From: Ectopseudomonas composti
GTDB taxonomy: Bacteria; Pseudomonadota; Gammaproteobacteria; Pseudomonadales; Pseudomonadaceae
Direction: 5' to 3'
Assembly (NCBI RefSeq): GCF_900115475.1
Contig: NZ_FOWP01000007.1
Span: 186,001 to 250,000 of the forward strand
Length of the DNA stretch: 64,000 nt
Below the pieces are notes generated by a model, which ran no database searches, was not told where the DNA came from, and saw only the letters and a program-made list of their open reading frames with translations. Of this stretch, positions 1-8,609 are shown in pieces. Position 1 is the stretch's first letter, and each line of letters opens with the position of its first letter. The translations under genes and the position numbers were made by a program.

Positions 1-522
1 ACCGACGCCGAGGGTCTCGCGCATGTCGTCGAGCATGATCACCTTCTTGCCGGCCTTGGCCTCGGCGAAGAAGTCGTCCCAGCTCTCGATCGGCTTGGAC
101 ACCTTGTTCTTGTTGTAGAGGATGCCCACGCTACCCCACGCATAGGGCATGCAGTACTCACCCTTGGGGTCGGACTTGGAACGCAGGAAGGCGGGATCGA
201 TGTTGGCGAAGGCAGCATCCTGATTGATGTCGGTCTTCTCCAGCAGGCCGAGGGCGGCCATGGTGTCGTGCATGTGCACCGAGGGAAAGACGATATCGTA
301 GCCTTGAGCACCGGCCTGCAGCTTGGCCAGCATCTCTTCGTTGCTGCCATAGGTGTCGAGCGACACCTTGATGCCGGTCTCCGCGGTGAAGCGGGTCAGC
401 ACTTCTGGATTGATGTAGTCGCCCCAGTTATACAGGCGCAGTTCTTCGGCGGCCTGGGCAGCGCCGGTGACGAGGCCGCTGCCAAGGGCAACGCACAGGG
501 CGAGATGACGCAGCTTGAGCAT
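1..522 (-). CDS. PotD/PotF-type ABC transporter substrate-binding protein (partial)
   Basis: The 174 N-terminal residues are present; the gene runs off the left edge. Residues 1-23 form a signal peptide ending in AQA|AEEL. The mature start reads LRLYNWGDYINPEVL, the classic opening of spermidine/putrescine-family periplasmic binding proteins, followed by the family blocks YGSNEEMLAKLQAG and YDIVFPS. It should capture a polyamine-like or opine-like cation for an ABC importer whose other genes lie beyond the edge. It is divergent from the RpiR regulator at 754, which probably controls it. The ligand cannot be read from the sequence. The neighbouring ArgE, DUF1028, Rid and flavin monooxygenase genes suggest a nitrogenous carbon source rather than plain putrescine. 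Confidence 0.85.
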   Translation of the reverse strand, partial: MLKLRHLALCVALGSGLVTGAAQAAEELRLYNWGDYINPEVLTRFTAETGIKVSLDTYGSNEEMLAKLQAGAQGYDIVFPSVHMHDTMAALGLLEKTDINQDAAFANIDPAFLRSKSDPKGEYCMPYAWGSVGILYNKNKVSKPIESWDDFFAEAKAGKKVIMLDDMRETLGVG

Positions 523-657
523 GTTCCTGTTCTCCACTGTTGTGGTCGCGCAGGGGCGCGACATTTGCTTGTTGCGGCAGGAAGCGCGAGCGTCGACTGC
601 GGAGCGGAAAGTCTCTGGTGGCTTTCTTCACCCGGGTAACGGCCAATCGACATCTCT

Positions 658-686
658 TTGCGTTACGACTGAAGAGTAGAATATAT
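658..686 (+). promoter_or_regulatory. candidate sigma-70 promoter for the RpiR gene
   Basis: TTGCGT at 658-663 is followed after 17 bases by ATATAT at 681-686, inside an A/T-rich patch between two divergent genes. The match is modest, and the -10 could be shifted to the overlapping TAGAAT. It lies just upstream of the palindrome at 707-724. Confidence 0.35.
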
Positions 687-706
687 TTCTTCCAAAGATC
701 AATACG

Positions 707-724
707 CTGACATTTAAATGTCAG
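707..724. promoter_or_regulatory. 18-bp perfect palindrome, candidate RpiR operator
   Basis: CTGACATTTAAATGTCAG is an 18-bp perfect palindrome lying between the divergent binding-protein and RpiR genes, 30 bases before the preferred RpiR start at 754. Dimeric SIS-domain RpiR regulators bind inverted repeats, so an autoregulatory or shared operator is the simplest reading. The function is inferred, not demonstrated. Confidence 0.5.
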
Positions 725-753
725 AACAATTTGGCATGGCAGGGGAATCGGAC

Positions 754-1587
754 ATGCTCGATGGCAAGATGCAACACCTGGAAGGCAAGCTGACGCCGGC
801 CGAGCGCACGCTGTGGGCCTATATCCAGGCCAACCTGGAAACCCTGGCGTTCGAGAACGGCGCCAGCCTTGCAGCCAAGAGCGGGGTCAGCCCCAACACG
901 GTCAGCCGCTTCCTGCGCCGGCTCGGCTACAAGGGTCTGAAGAGCCTGAAGGACGAGCTGCGCGACGAAGTGCGCGTGCAGTCGCTGCTCAACCCCGCGC
1001 TGATCGAGCGGGTCGAGCAGCCGGAAGACCTGGTGGCCCACCTCAACGAGGAAGTCGAAGCCTTGCGCGCCTTCGCCGAACTGCTCGGCAGCCAGCACTG
1101 GCGCGACATCGTGGCACGCGTGGGAGATGCCGAGCGGGTGTTCGTCTGCGGCTTCCAGACCATTCGCGGGCTAGCCGAGGACTTCGCCAACCGCCTGGCC
1201 CTGGTGCGCTCCGGAGTGGAATTTCTCGACCTCTACAGCGGCGTGCTCGGCCAGTGGCTGGACAGCCATAACCAGCGCTGCTGCGTGATCCTCATCGACA
1301 TCGCACCCTACGCCGACGCAGGTATCGCCTTCGCCAACAATTGCCTTAAGCAGAACACCGACCTGGTGGTGTTCACCGACGAGTACGGCATCGCCAAGCA
1401 TATCGACACGCCATACATCGTCACCATGAAGACCAAGACCGGGCTGATCCTCGAATCCACCGGCGGCCTGACCAGCGCCCTGAACGTGCTGCTGCACTGC
1501 GTCGCCAGCGCCCGCAAGGATCAGCTCAAGGAACGCCTCGGCGCCTACCGGGCACGGGTCGAAAGCCTCAAGCTGTACCGCAGTTGA
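754..1587 (+). CDS. RpiR/MurR-family transcriptional regulator
   Basis: The 277-residue protein has an N-terminal HTH_6 domain (about residues 5-75; NGASLAAKSGVSPNTVSRFL is the helix-turn-helix) and a C-terminal SIS domain (about 110-250; VFVCGFQTIRGLAEDFANRL opens it). SIS domains bind sugar phosphates in many relatives, though RpiR proteins beside amino-acid and polyamine clusters also exist. I place the start at 754 because AGGGGA at 741-746 stands 7 bases before that ATG. The in-frame ATG at 718 has no Shine-Dalgarno and lies within the palindrome. The gene is divergent from the polyamine-type binding protein and convergent with the argE-like gene, so it probably regulates this catabolic cluster. 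Confidence 0.85.
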   Translation: MLDGKMQHLEGKLTPAERTLWAYIQANLETLAFENGASLAAKSGVSPNTVSRFLRRLGYKGLKSLKDELRDEVRVQSLLNPALIERVEQPEDLVAHLNEEVEALRAFAELLGSQHWRDIVARVGDAERVFVCGFQTIRGLAEDFANRLALVRSGVEFLDLYSGVLGQWLDSHNQRCCVILIDIAPYADAGIAFANNCLKQNTDLVVFTDEYGIAKHIDTPYIVTMKTKTGLILESTGGLTSALNVLLHCVASARKDQLKERLGAYRARVESLKLYRS

Positions 1588-1620
1588 GCAGGACCGGCGC
1601 TGGACGACCACCACCGTCGC

Positions 1621-1636
1621 TCCCGCGCAGGCGGGA
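1621..1636. repeat. short REP-like hairpin between convergent genes
   Basis: TCCCGC-GCAG-GCGGGA forms a perfect 6-bp stem between the convergent RpiR and argE-like genes. No T-tract follows on either strand, so it is more likely a dispersed palindrome than a strong terminator. Confidence 0.4.
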
Positions 1637-1662
1637 ATCCGGGCAGGCGGCAGTCAGCGCCG

Positions 1663-2817
1663 TCACTCGCCCTGCATCCACCCCGCCAGGCGCGCCAGCA
1701 GGGCATCGCAGCGTTCGAGCTGATCAAGGCTGACGAACTCGTCCGGCTTGTGCCCCTGCTCCATGCTGCCGGGGCCGCAGACCACGGTGGCCACACCGGC
1801 CTCGTCGAACAGGCCACCCTCAGTGCCAAAGGCGACGGTGGTGAAATCCTCGCGCTCGGCGATCAGCGCCAGCAGCTGTGCCGCATCGCTGGCGGCATCG
1901 GTGAGCAGACCGGGATAGCTGGACAGCTCGCTGAAGCGAATATCGCTGACCGCGCTCACCGCACGCATGCGCGGCAGCAGCTCGCGCTCGGCATAGTCGC
2001 GCAGCTCGGCGGCGACCTGCTGCGGGTCGTCGGCCGGCAGCGCGCGCATCTCGAAGTCGAAGCGGCATTCGGCAGGCACGATATTCAAAGCGCGACCACC
2101 CTGGATCACACCGGTCTGCACCGTGGAGTACGGCGGGTCGAAGCGGCTGTCATGGCGCTCGGGCACGGCCAAGCGCTCACCGATCTCGCCGAGGCGACCA
2201 ATCAGCTTCGCCGCGTACTCGATGGCGTTCACCCCCTGCGGCGCATAGGCCGAATGGCAGGCGGCGCCGTGCACTTCGCAGCGCATCGCCAGCTTGCCCT
2301 TGTGGCCGAGCACCGGGCGCATCTCGGTGGGTTCGCCGATCAGGCAGATGGCCGGGCGCTCGGGGCTGGCGCGCAGGCGCTCGACCAGGCTGCGCACGCC
2401 GAGACAGCCGACCTCCTCGTCGTAGGAAATGGCGATGTGCAGCGGCAGGCGCAGCGGCGCGTCGAGAAAGCGCGGCAGTGCCGCCAGCACGCAGGCGATG
2501 AAGCCCTTCATGTCCGCCGTGCCGCGCCCATACAGGCGGCCGTCGCGCTCGCTCAAGGCGAAGGCAGGCAGCGTCCAGGCCTGGCCGTCGACCGGCACCA
2601 CGTCGCTGTGCCCGGAGAGCATCACCCCGCCCGCCCCGGCCGGGCCGATACGCGCATAGAGGTTAGCCTTGCCGCGTTCGGCGTTGAACAACAGCTCGCT
2701 GTCGATACCGAGCCCGGCCAGGTAGGCGCGGACGTAATCGATCAGTGCCAGGTTGGATTCGCGGCTGGTGGTGTCGAAGGCGATCAGGTCGGCGAGCAGG
2801 TCGCGGCTGGTGGGCAT
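1663..2817 (-). CDS. argE: M20 family peptidase, acetylornithine deacetylase-like
   Basis: The 384-residue protein matches the length and motifs of ArgE-type M20 metallopeptidases. H70 (LSGHSDVVPVDG), D102 (GRGTADMKG), the catalytic E134/E135 pair (SYDEEVGCLG) and a C-terminal metal histidine (EQGHKPDEF) are all in place. The enzyme hydrolyses N-acyl amino acids such as N-acetylornithine. Pseudomonas normally makes ornithine by ArgJ recycling, so a second ArgE-like enzyme in a catabolic cluster may deacylate a pathway intermediate rather than serve arginine synthesis. It lies downstream of the DUF1028 gene on the same strand, but 185 bases of REP-like sequence intervene, so co-transcription is uncertain. 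The symbol reflects family, not proven substrate. Confidence 0.8.
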   Translation of the reverse strand: MPTSRDLLADLIAFDTTSRESNLALIDYVRAYLAGLGIDSELLFNAERGKANLYARIGPAGAGGVMLSGHSDVVPVDGQAWTLPAFALSERDGRLYGRGTADMKGFIACVLAALPRFLDAPLRLPLHIAISYDEEVGCLGVRSLVERLRASPERPAICLIGEPTEMRPVLGHKGKLAMRCEVHGAACHSAYAPQGVNAIEYAAKLIGRLGEIGERLAVPERHDSRFDPPYSTVQTGVIQGGRALNIVPAECRFDFEMRALPADDPQQVAAELRDYAERELLPRMRAVSAVSDIRFSELSSYPGLLTDAASDAAQLLALIAEREDFTTVAFGTEGGLFDEAGVATVVCGPGSMEQGHKPDEFVSLDQLERCDALLARLAGWMQGE

Positions 2818-2849
2818 GGGCGGTTACCAGTCAGTGCAACAGGATGATC

Positions 2850-2870
2850 GGTGCGCACAGCGCACCCTAC
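2850..2870. repeat. dispersed palindrome, GGTGCGCA...GCGCACCCTAC family
   Basis: GGTGCGCA-CA-GCGCACCCTAC recurs at 8503, 8539 (inverted), 26327 (inverted) and 44544 in this window, always intergenic. This is REP-like behaviour. Confidence 0.6.
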
Positions 2871-2887
2871 GGAACTGGGCATGTTGT

Positions 2888-2990
2888 CGTGGGAGGCGCT
2901 TTAGCGGCGACAGTTCAAGATCGCGGCTACGACTGCATGGATGCAGGAGGTAGAGCGAAGCAGGATGCCAGAGCCGAAAGCCCCTCCCAC
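2888..2990. repeat. inverted pair of REP-like arms
   Basis: GTGGGAGGCGCTTTAGCGGC at 2888-2907 is mirrored by GCCGAAAGCCCCTCCCAC ending at 2990, with about 65 bases between them. The same arm sequence forms the tighter hairpin at 18921-18980. It separates the DUF1028 stop from the argE-like start. Confidence 0.5.
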
Positions 2991-3002
2991 ACGCCGGCCT
3001 GC

Positions 3003-3677
3003 CTACTCGTCACCCGGCACGCCGTAACTCGGCGCGGTGGTGGGGTCGAGGGCGCGGGTGATGTAATCGTGCAATTGCGGCTCGTAGGCGCGCCAGAGCT
3101 TGTCCAGCTCGCCAATGGGGTCGTGCTCGGCCCAGTCGACACGCAGGTCGACCACCGGCCAGACCAGATCACCGACCACCGACAGCGCCGCCGAATGCAC
3201 CGGCCCGGCCTCGCCACCGGCGGCCATCGCCGCGTGCATGGCTGCCAGCAGGCGATCCGGCAGGCCGCCGTCGGCCTGCTCGAAGGCCTCGACCATGGCG
3301 TCGATCACCGCCATGGAAGCCAGCAGGTTGCCAGCCGCCACGCATTGCTCGCCGGCGCGCGCATGGTGCACACCGAGGGCTTCGCTGCCGGAAAAGTGTG
3401 CGCTGGTGCCGTGGCTGTCGATCACCGTCACCTGGCGGTACTGACCGTAGCCGTTGCGCGCCAGCGCCTGCTCCAGAGCACTGGCCGGCGCCTCGCCAGC
3501 CTCCAGCCGGTCGAGGATCTGCGGGCCCAGCGCCGGCAAGGTGATGTTCTGCGTCGACACCGCGCCAACACCGGCGCGCAGCCAGGGGCAGCGCGCGCCG
3601 ACGGCGATGCTGGAGGAGCTGATGGCGATGCCGAGGTGCCCGGTTTCCGGGCAGCGGCCGACGATGGAAAAGGTCAT
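3003..3677 (-). CDS. DUF1028 family protein
   Basis: The 224-residue protein opens with TFSIVGRCPETGHLGIAISS and continues with VGARCPWLRAGVGAVSTQ, the signature of DUF1028, a family with an Ntn-hydrolase-like fold and no settled enzymatic role. Members often lie beside Rid proteins and M20 deacylases, as here. It overlaps the upstream Rid gene by 4 bases (ATGA), indicating translational coupling. No signal peptide or membrane segment is visible. A hydrolytic step, for example amide or N-acyl cleavage, is plausible but unproven. Confidence 0.8.
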   Translation of the reverse strand: MTFSIVGRCPETGHLGIAISSSSIAVGARCPWLRAGVGAVSTQNITLPALGPQILDRLEAGEAPASALEQALARNGYGQYRQVTVIDSHGTSAHFSGSEALGVHHARAGEQCVAAGNLLASMAVIDAMVEAFEQADGGLPDRLLAAMHAAMAAGGEAGPVHSAALSVVGDLVWPVVDLRVDWAEHDPIGELDKLWRAYEPQLHDYITRALDPTTAPSYGVPGDE

Positions 3678-4111
3678 GCCTGGCCTCCGGCGCCCGGCCA
3701 GTCATCGGGGATCACGGCGATCACGTCGATCTCCATCAGCCATTGCGGCTGGCCGAGCGCCGAGACCACCAGCCCGGTGGAGATCGGGAACACGCCCTTG
3801 AGCCATTTGCCGACCTCCTTGTACACCGGCTCGCGATAGCGCGGGTCGATGATGTAGGTGGTGGTCTTGACGATGTGCGACAGGTCGCTGCCGGCCTCTT
3901 CCAGCAGTTGCTTGAGGTTCTTCATCGCCTGCTCGGTCTGCGCCTGCGGGTCGCCGAGGCCGACCAGGTTACCGTCGAAATCGGTGCCGACCTGGCCGCG
4001 CACGTACACGGTGTTGCCGGCGCGCACGGCCTGGCACAGATCGTTGTCCAGGGACTGGTTGGGGTAGGTGTCCTTGGTGTTGAACATGCGGATGCGGGTA
4101 TGAGTGGGCAT
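3674..4111 (-). CDS. Rid family protein (divergent, lacks the catalytic arginine)
   Basis: The 145-residue protein belongs to the YjgF/YER057c/UK114 family: AVRAGNTVYVRGQVG near residues 28-42 and the C-terminal MEIDVIAVIP strand are typical. Canonical RidA carries arginine in the block FPARS, which orients the 2-aminoacrylate carboxylate. Here the block reads FPIST, so serine 111 replaces it. The protein is therefore unlikely to be an ordinary imine deaminase and may act on another substrate in this pathway. Its start overlaps the upstream monooxygenase stop (TGATG) and its stop overlaps the DUF1028 start, placing all three in one message. A canonical ridA with the arginine is present at 53268. 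Confidence 0.85.
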   Translation of the reverse strand: MPTHTRIRMFNTKDTYPNQSLDNDLCQAVRAGNTVYVRGQVGTDFDGNLVGLGDPQAQTEQAMKNLKQLLEEAGSDLSHIVKTTTYIIDPRYREPVYKEVGKWLKGVFPISTGLVVSALGQPQWLMEIDVIAVIPDDWPGAGGQA

Positions 4112-5472
4112 CAGCGAACTCCGGTGAGGCTGACTTTGCCAGCGCTGGATTCGAGGGTCGCGGCTTCGCGCTGGGCAGCGTCGCGGTAGGCGGTGTACTT
4201 GCGCTGGGTGGCGATGTGGTCGGCGATGTGGCGGGCGTCATGCCACACGCCCCAGATAAAGGTGGAGCCACGGCGCGACAGCCAGGGCAGGCCGACGAAG
4301 TACACCCCCGGCTCGCTGGACACGCCGCGCTGGTGTTTGGGCTTGCCGTTGGCATCGAAGGCATCGACCTGCAACCAGCTGAAGTCCGTGGCGTAGCCGG
4401 TGGCCCAGATGATCGAAGTGACGCCGGCGGCGGCCAGGTCGAGGTTTTGCAGCGGCTCGCGGACGCACGCCGGCTCGGGGAAGCGCCGGCGCGCCTCGGG
4501 CTCTTGCGGCAGGTCGAGGCCGTTGCGTTCGACATAGGCATCGGCGGCATCGAGCAGCGACAGGTAGTTCTCGTCGCCACGCGCCAGGTTCTCCGCCAGG
4601 TCGTCGGCGAACTGCGCCACGCCATCCGCGAAGGCGCGGGTCAGGCCGACCAGGGTGATGCCCTGCGCGGCCAGCTCACGAAAATCGATGGTGCGCCCGC
4701 CATGGGCGCCGCTGACGGCGATGGTCACGTGCTCCTTGCCCGGCTGCACGGTTTCCAGATCCCACAGGCCGAGCACGCCGAGCCACCAGACGAAATCACG
4801 CCCGCGATAGCTGCGCGGCGGCCGGTCATGGGCGCCGACCGAGAGGTACACCTGGCGTCCGGCGCGGTTCAACTCGTCGGCGATCTGCACGCCGGAGGAA
4901 CCAGCGCCGACCACCAGCACCGCGCCCTCGGGCAGTTGCTGCGGGTTGCGGTAATGCGCCGAATGGATCTGCAGCAGACTTTCGTCCTGCGGGGCGATGG
5001 CCGTGATCACCGGGCGCTGGAACGGGCCGGTGGCAGCGACCACGCGGTTGGCGTGAATGGTGCCCTCTGAGGTTTCCACGATGAAGCCGGCACGGCCTGG
5101 CGCACGCACCACCTGCTTGACCTCGACGCCGGTGCGGATCGGTGCGTCGATCATCTGCGCGTAGGCCTCGAAGTAGTCGGCCACCTGATCCTTGTGGGCG
5201 AAGTCGTCCGGGCCAAGATCGGGAAATTCCAGGCCGGGGAAGCGGTCGTGCCAGACCGGCCCATTGGTCACCAGCGAATCCCAGCGCACCGTGCGCCAGG
5301 CCTCGGCGATGCGGCTCTTCTCCAGTACCAGGTGCGGCACGCCGTGCTTGCCCAGGTGCTCACTCATGGCCACACCGGCCTGGCCTGCACCGACCACCAG
5401 GGTGTCGATCTCCAGGGTTGCGGGAATTCGGCCCACGGGGCCGGGAAAGGCGGACTGCTTCAGCTCGGTCAT
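4111..5472 (-). CDS. flavin-containing monooxygenase / FAD-NAD(P)H oxidoreductase
   Basis: The 453-residue protein has two dinucleotide-binding Rossmann motifs, GAGQAG (residues 28-33, FAD) and GAGSSG (189-194, NAD(P)H), plus ATGP (147-150) and a late ATGY. The IHSAHYRN segment sits where class B monooxygenases have their FxGxxxH fingerprint but is degenerate. Relatives oxygenate nitrogen, sulfur or ketone substrates, or oxidatively decarboxylate keto acids (the YUCCA-like group). I chose ATG 5472, which begins the alignable domain; a longer reading frame to 5631 has unlikely composition. It is the first gene of a tightly coupled message with the Rid and DUF1028 genes. The substrate is unknown. 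Confidence 0.8.
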   Translation of the reverse strand: MTELKQSAFPGPVGRIPATLEIDTLVVGAGQAGVAMSEHLGKHGVPHLVLEKSRIAEAWRTVRWDSLVTNGPVWHDRFPGLEFPDLGPDDFAHKDQVADYFEAYAQMIDAPIRTGVEVKQVVRAPGRAGFIVETSEGTIHANRVVAATGPFQRPVITAIAPQDESLLQIHSAHYRNPQQLPEGAVLVVGAGSSGVQIADELNRAGRQVYLSVGAHDRPPRSYRGRDFVWWLGVLGLWDLETVQPGKEHVTIAVSGAHGGRTIDFRELAAQGITLVGLTRAFADGVAQFADDLAENLARGDENYLSLLDAADAYVERNGLDLPQEPEARRRFPEPACVREPLQNLDLAAAGVTSIIWATGYATDFSWLQVDAFDANGKPKHQRGVSSEPGVYFVGLPWLSRRGSTFIWGVWHDARHIADHIATQRKYTAYRDAAQREAATLESSAGKVSLTGVR

Positions 5473-6591
<1,119 letters not shown>

Positions 6592-6596
6592 TAGCC

Positions 6597-6626
6597 GTGG
6601 CCCGGATCGCATCCGGGCCACGTTTT
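6597..6626 (+). terminator. intercistronic hairpin after modA
   Basis: GTGGCCCGGAT-CGC-ATCCGGGCCAC is a perfect 11-bp stem with a 3-base loop followed by GTTTT, 5 bases after the modA stop. It resembles the palindrome at 8585-8607, so it may be a REP-type element used as a partial terminator or RNA stabiliser. Confidence 0.6.
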
Positions 6627-6645
6627 CCACTTCCGGAATCCCTGC

Positions 6646-7326
6646 ATGCCGCTGTCGAAGAATGACCTCGACGCCATCCTCCTGACCCTGGAGCTGGCCT
6701 CGCTGACCACCGTGCTGCTGCTGATCATCGGCACGCCGATTGCCCTGTGGCTGACACGCACCGACTCCTGGCTCAAGCGCCCGGTCGGCGCGGTGGTGGC
6801 GCTGCCGCTGGTGCTGCCGCCGACGGTGATCGGTTTCTACCTGCTGGTAAGCATGGGGCCCAACGGTTTCTTCGGCCAACTGACGCAGAGCCTCGGGCTC
6901 GGCACCTTCACCTTTACTTTCACCGGTCTGGTGATCGGTTCGATCTTCTATTCCCTGCCCTTCGTCGTGCAGCCGCTGCAGAACGCCTTCGAGGCCATCG
7001 GCCGTGGTCCGCTAGAGGCGGCCGCCACGTTGCGCGCCAACCCTTGGGATACCTTCTTCAGCGTGGTGCTGCCGCTGGCCCGCCCCGGTTTCATCACCGC
7101 CGCCATTCTCAGCTTCGCCCATACCGTCGGCGAATTTGGCGTGGTGCTGATGATCGGCGGCAATATCCCCGGCAAGACCCAGGTGGTGTCGGTACAGATC
7201 TACAACCACGTGGAAACCATGAACTATGCCCAGGCGCACTGGCTGGCCGGCGGCATGGTGGCGTTCTCCTTCATCGTCCTGCTCACGCTGTACAGCGGGC
7301 GCAGTAGCCGGATGAGGGCGCTGTGA
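6646..7326 (+). CDS. modB: molybdate ABC transporter permease ModB
   Basis: This 226-residue inner-membrane protein has about five hydrophobic segments. Its cytoplasmic EAA loop, [20 protein letters not shown], contacts the ModC ATPase. The segment [19 protein letters not shown] is typical of molybdate and sulfate permeases. Its stop overlaps the modC start (TGATG), indicating coupled translation. Length agrees with the family. Confidence 0.95.
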   Translation: MPLSKNDLDAILLTLELASLTTVLLLIIGTPIALWLTRTDSWLKRPVGAVVALPLVLPPTVIGFYLLVSMGPNGFFGQLTQSLGLGTFTFTFTGLVIGSIFYSLPFVVQPLQNAFEAIGRGPLEAAATLRANPWDTFFSVVLPLARPGFITAAILSFAHTVGEFGVVLMIGGNIPGKTQVVSVQIYNHVETMNYAQAHWLAGGMVAFSFIVLLTLYSGRSSRMRAL

Positions 7327-8450
7327 TGTTCGGTTTCGGCAAGGCCCCGATACCTGTCGCCCACGACGACGGGCGCATTCGTGCACGCTTTCTGGTCAAG
7401 CATCCGGGCTTCGCCCTGGATGTCGACCTCGACCTACCCGGGCGCGGCGTCAGCGCACTGTTCGGCCATTCCGGTTCGGGCAAGACCAGTTGCCTGCGCT
7501 GCTTCGCCGGGCTGGATCGCCCGCAGCAGGGTTACCTGCAGGTCGCCGGTGAGCTCTGGCAGGACAGTGAGCGCGGGTTTTTCCTCCCTGCCCACAAGCG
7601 CGCCATCGGCTACGTGTTCCAGGACGCCAACCTGTTCCCGCACCTGAGCGTGCGCAAGAACCTGGAGTACGGCCAGCGGCGCATCCCCGCGGCGCAACGC
7701 AAGGTAGCGCTAGACCAGGCGCTGCAACTGCTGGGCATCGGCCACCTGCTCGAGCGCATGCCTTCGGCCTTGTCCGGCGGTGAACGCCAGCGCGTCGGTA
7801 TCGCCCGCGCGCTGGTCACCAGCCCACGCCTGCTGCTGATGGACGAGCCGCTGGCTTCGCTCGACCTCAAGCGCAAGCACGAAGTGCTGCCGTATCTGCA
7901 GCGCCTGCACGAGGAGCTGGACATTCCCGTGCTCTACGTCAGCCATGCCCCAGACGAAGTGGCGCGCCTGGCCGATCACCTGGTGCTGCTCGACGAAGGC
8001 CAGGTGCGCGCCAGCGGCCCGCTCAAGGAAACCCTGCTGCGCGCCGACCTGCCCTTCGCCAGCGATGACGAGGCCGAGGCGGTAATCGACGGCGAGGTCT
8101 GCGCCCACGATGGCCACTACGACCTGCTGCAACTGAGCCTTCCCGGCAGCGAGGCGCACCTGCGCCTGCCCCATGCAGCGCTGCCCAACGGCCATCGAGT
8201 ACGGGTGAAGATCAAGGCGCGCGACGTCAGCCTCAGCCTGCAACGCGCCGAAGGCAGCAGCCTGCTCAACCTGCTGCCGGTGCAGGTCGATAGCTGGCAT
8301 GCGTTGGACGCGCAAATGCTGCTGACCCTGCGCATCGGTGATCAACGCTTGCTGGCGCGGATCACCCGCTACTCCTTCGATCAGTTGGGCATTCACGCCG
8401 GGCAGGCGATCTGGGCACAGATCAAGTCGGTGTCGCTGCTGGCGCCGTAG
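7326..8450 (+). CDS. modC: molybdate ABC transporter ATP-binding protein ModC
   Basis: The 374-residue ATPase has Walker [10 protein letters not shown], signature [15 protein letters not shown] and Walker [15 protein letters not shown]-terminal TOBE domain (about residues 300-370) may bind oxyanion for regulation. I use ATG 7326, which overlaps the modB stop; a GTG one codon earlier is equally possible. The N terminus is about a dozen residues longer than in E. coli ModC. A palindromic repeat cluster follows the gene. Confidence 0.95.
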   Translation: MFGFGKAPIPVAHDDGRIRARFLVKHPGFALDVDLDLPGRGVSALFGHSGSGKTSCLRCFAGLDRPQQGYLQVAGELWQDSERGFFLPAHKRAIGYVFQDANLFPHLSVRKNLEYGQRRIPAAQRKVALDQALQLLGIGHLLERMPSALSGGERQRVGIARALVTSPRLLLMDEPLASLDLKRKHEVLPYLQRLHEELDIPVLYVSHAPDEVARLADHLVLLDEGQVRASGPLKETLLRADLPFASDDEAEAVIDGEVCAHDGHYDLLQLSLPGSEAHLRLPHAALPNGHRVRVKIKARDVSLSLQRAEGSSLLNLLPVQVDSWHALDAQMLLTLRIGDQRLLARITRYSFDQLGIHAGQAIWAQIKSVSLLAP

Positions 8451-8502
8451 CCGGTGCACCGCGACGCCCCGGAACGTACGACCGTGCAGGCGCGAGATTC
8501 TC

Positions 8503-8559
8503 GGTGCGCATGGCGCACCCTACAGGTCGGTGAGTACCGTAGGGTGCGCCGCGCGCACC
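8503..8559. repeat. inverted pair of GGTGCGCA...GCGCACCCTAC palindromes
   Basis: One copy at 8503-8523 and an inverted copy at 8539-8559 lie between the convergent modC and SfnR-like genes. Paired inverted copies are typical of Pseudomonas REP elements. Confidence 0.6.
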
Positions 8560-8584
8560 GGCCATACGCACAGGTCATGGGGCC

Positions 8585-8607
8585 GTAGCCCGGATGCAAT
8601 CCGGGGC
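8585..8607. repeat. REP-like palindrome downstream of the SfnR-like gene
   Basis: The core GCCCGGATGCAATCCGGGGC lies 2 bases past the leftward gene's stop and may serve as its 3' hairpin. The core resembles the hairpin after modA. Confidence 0.45.
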
Positions 8608-8609
8608 GA

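Noticed and set aside
718..753. RpiR start at ATG 718
   Set aside because: No ribosome binding site and it lies in a perfect palindrome; ATG 754 has a good one.
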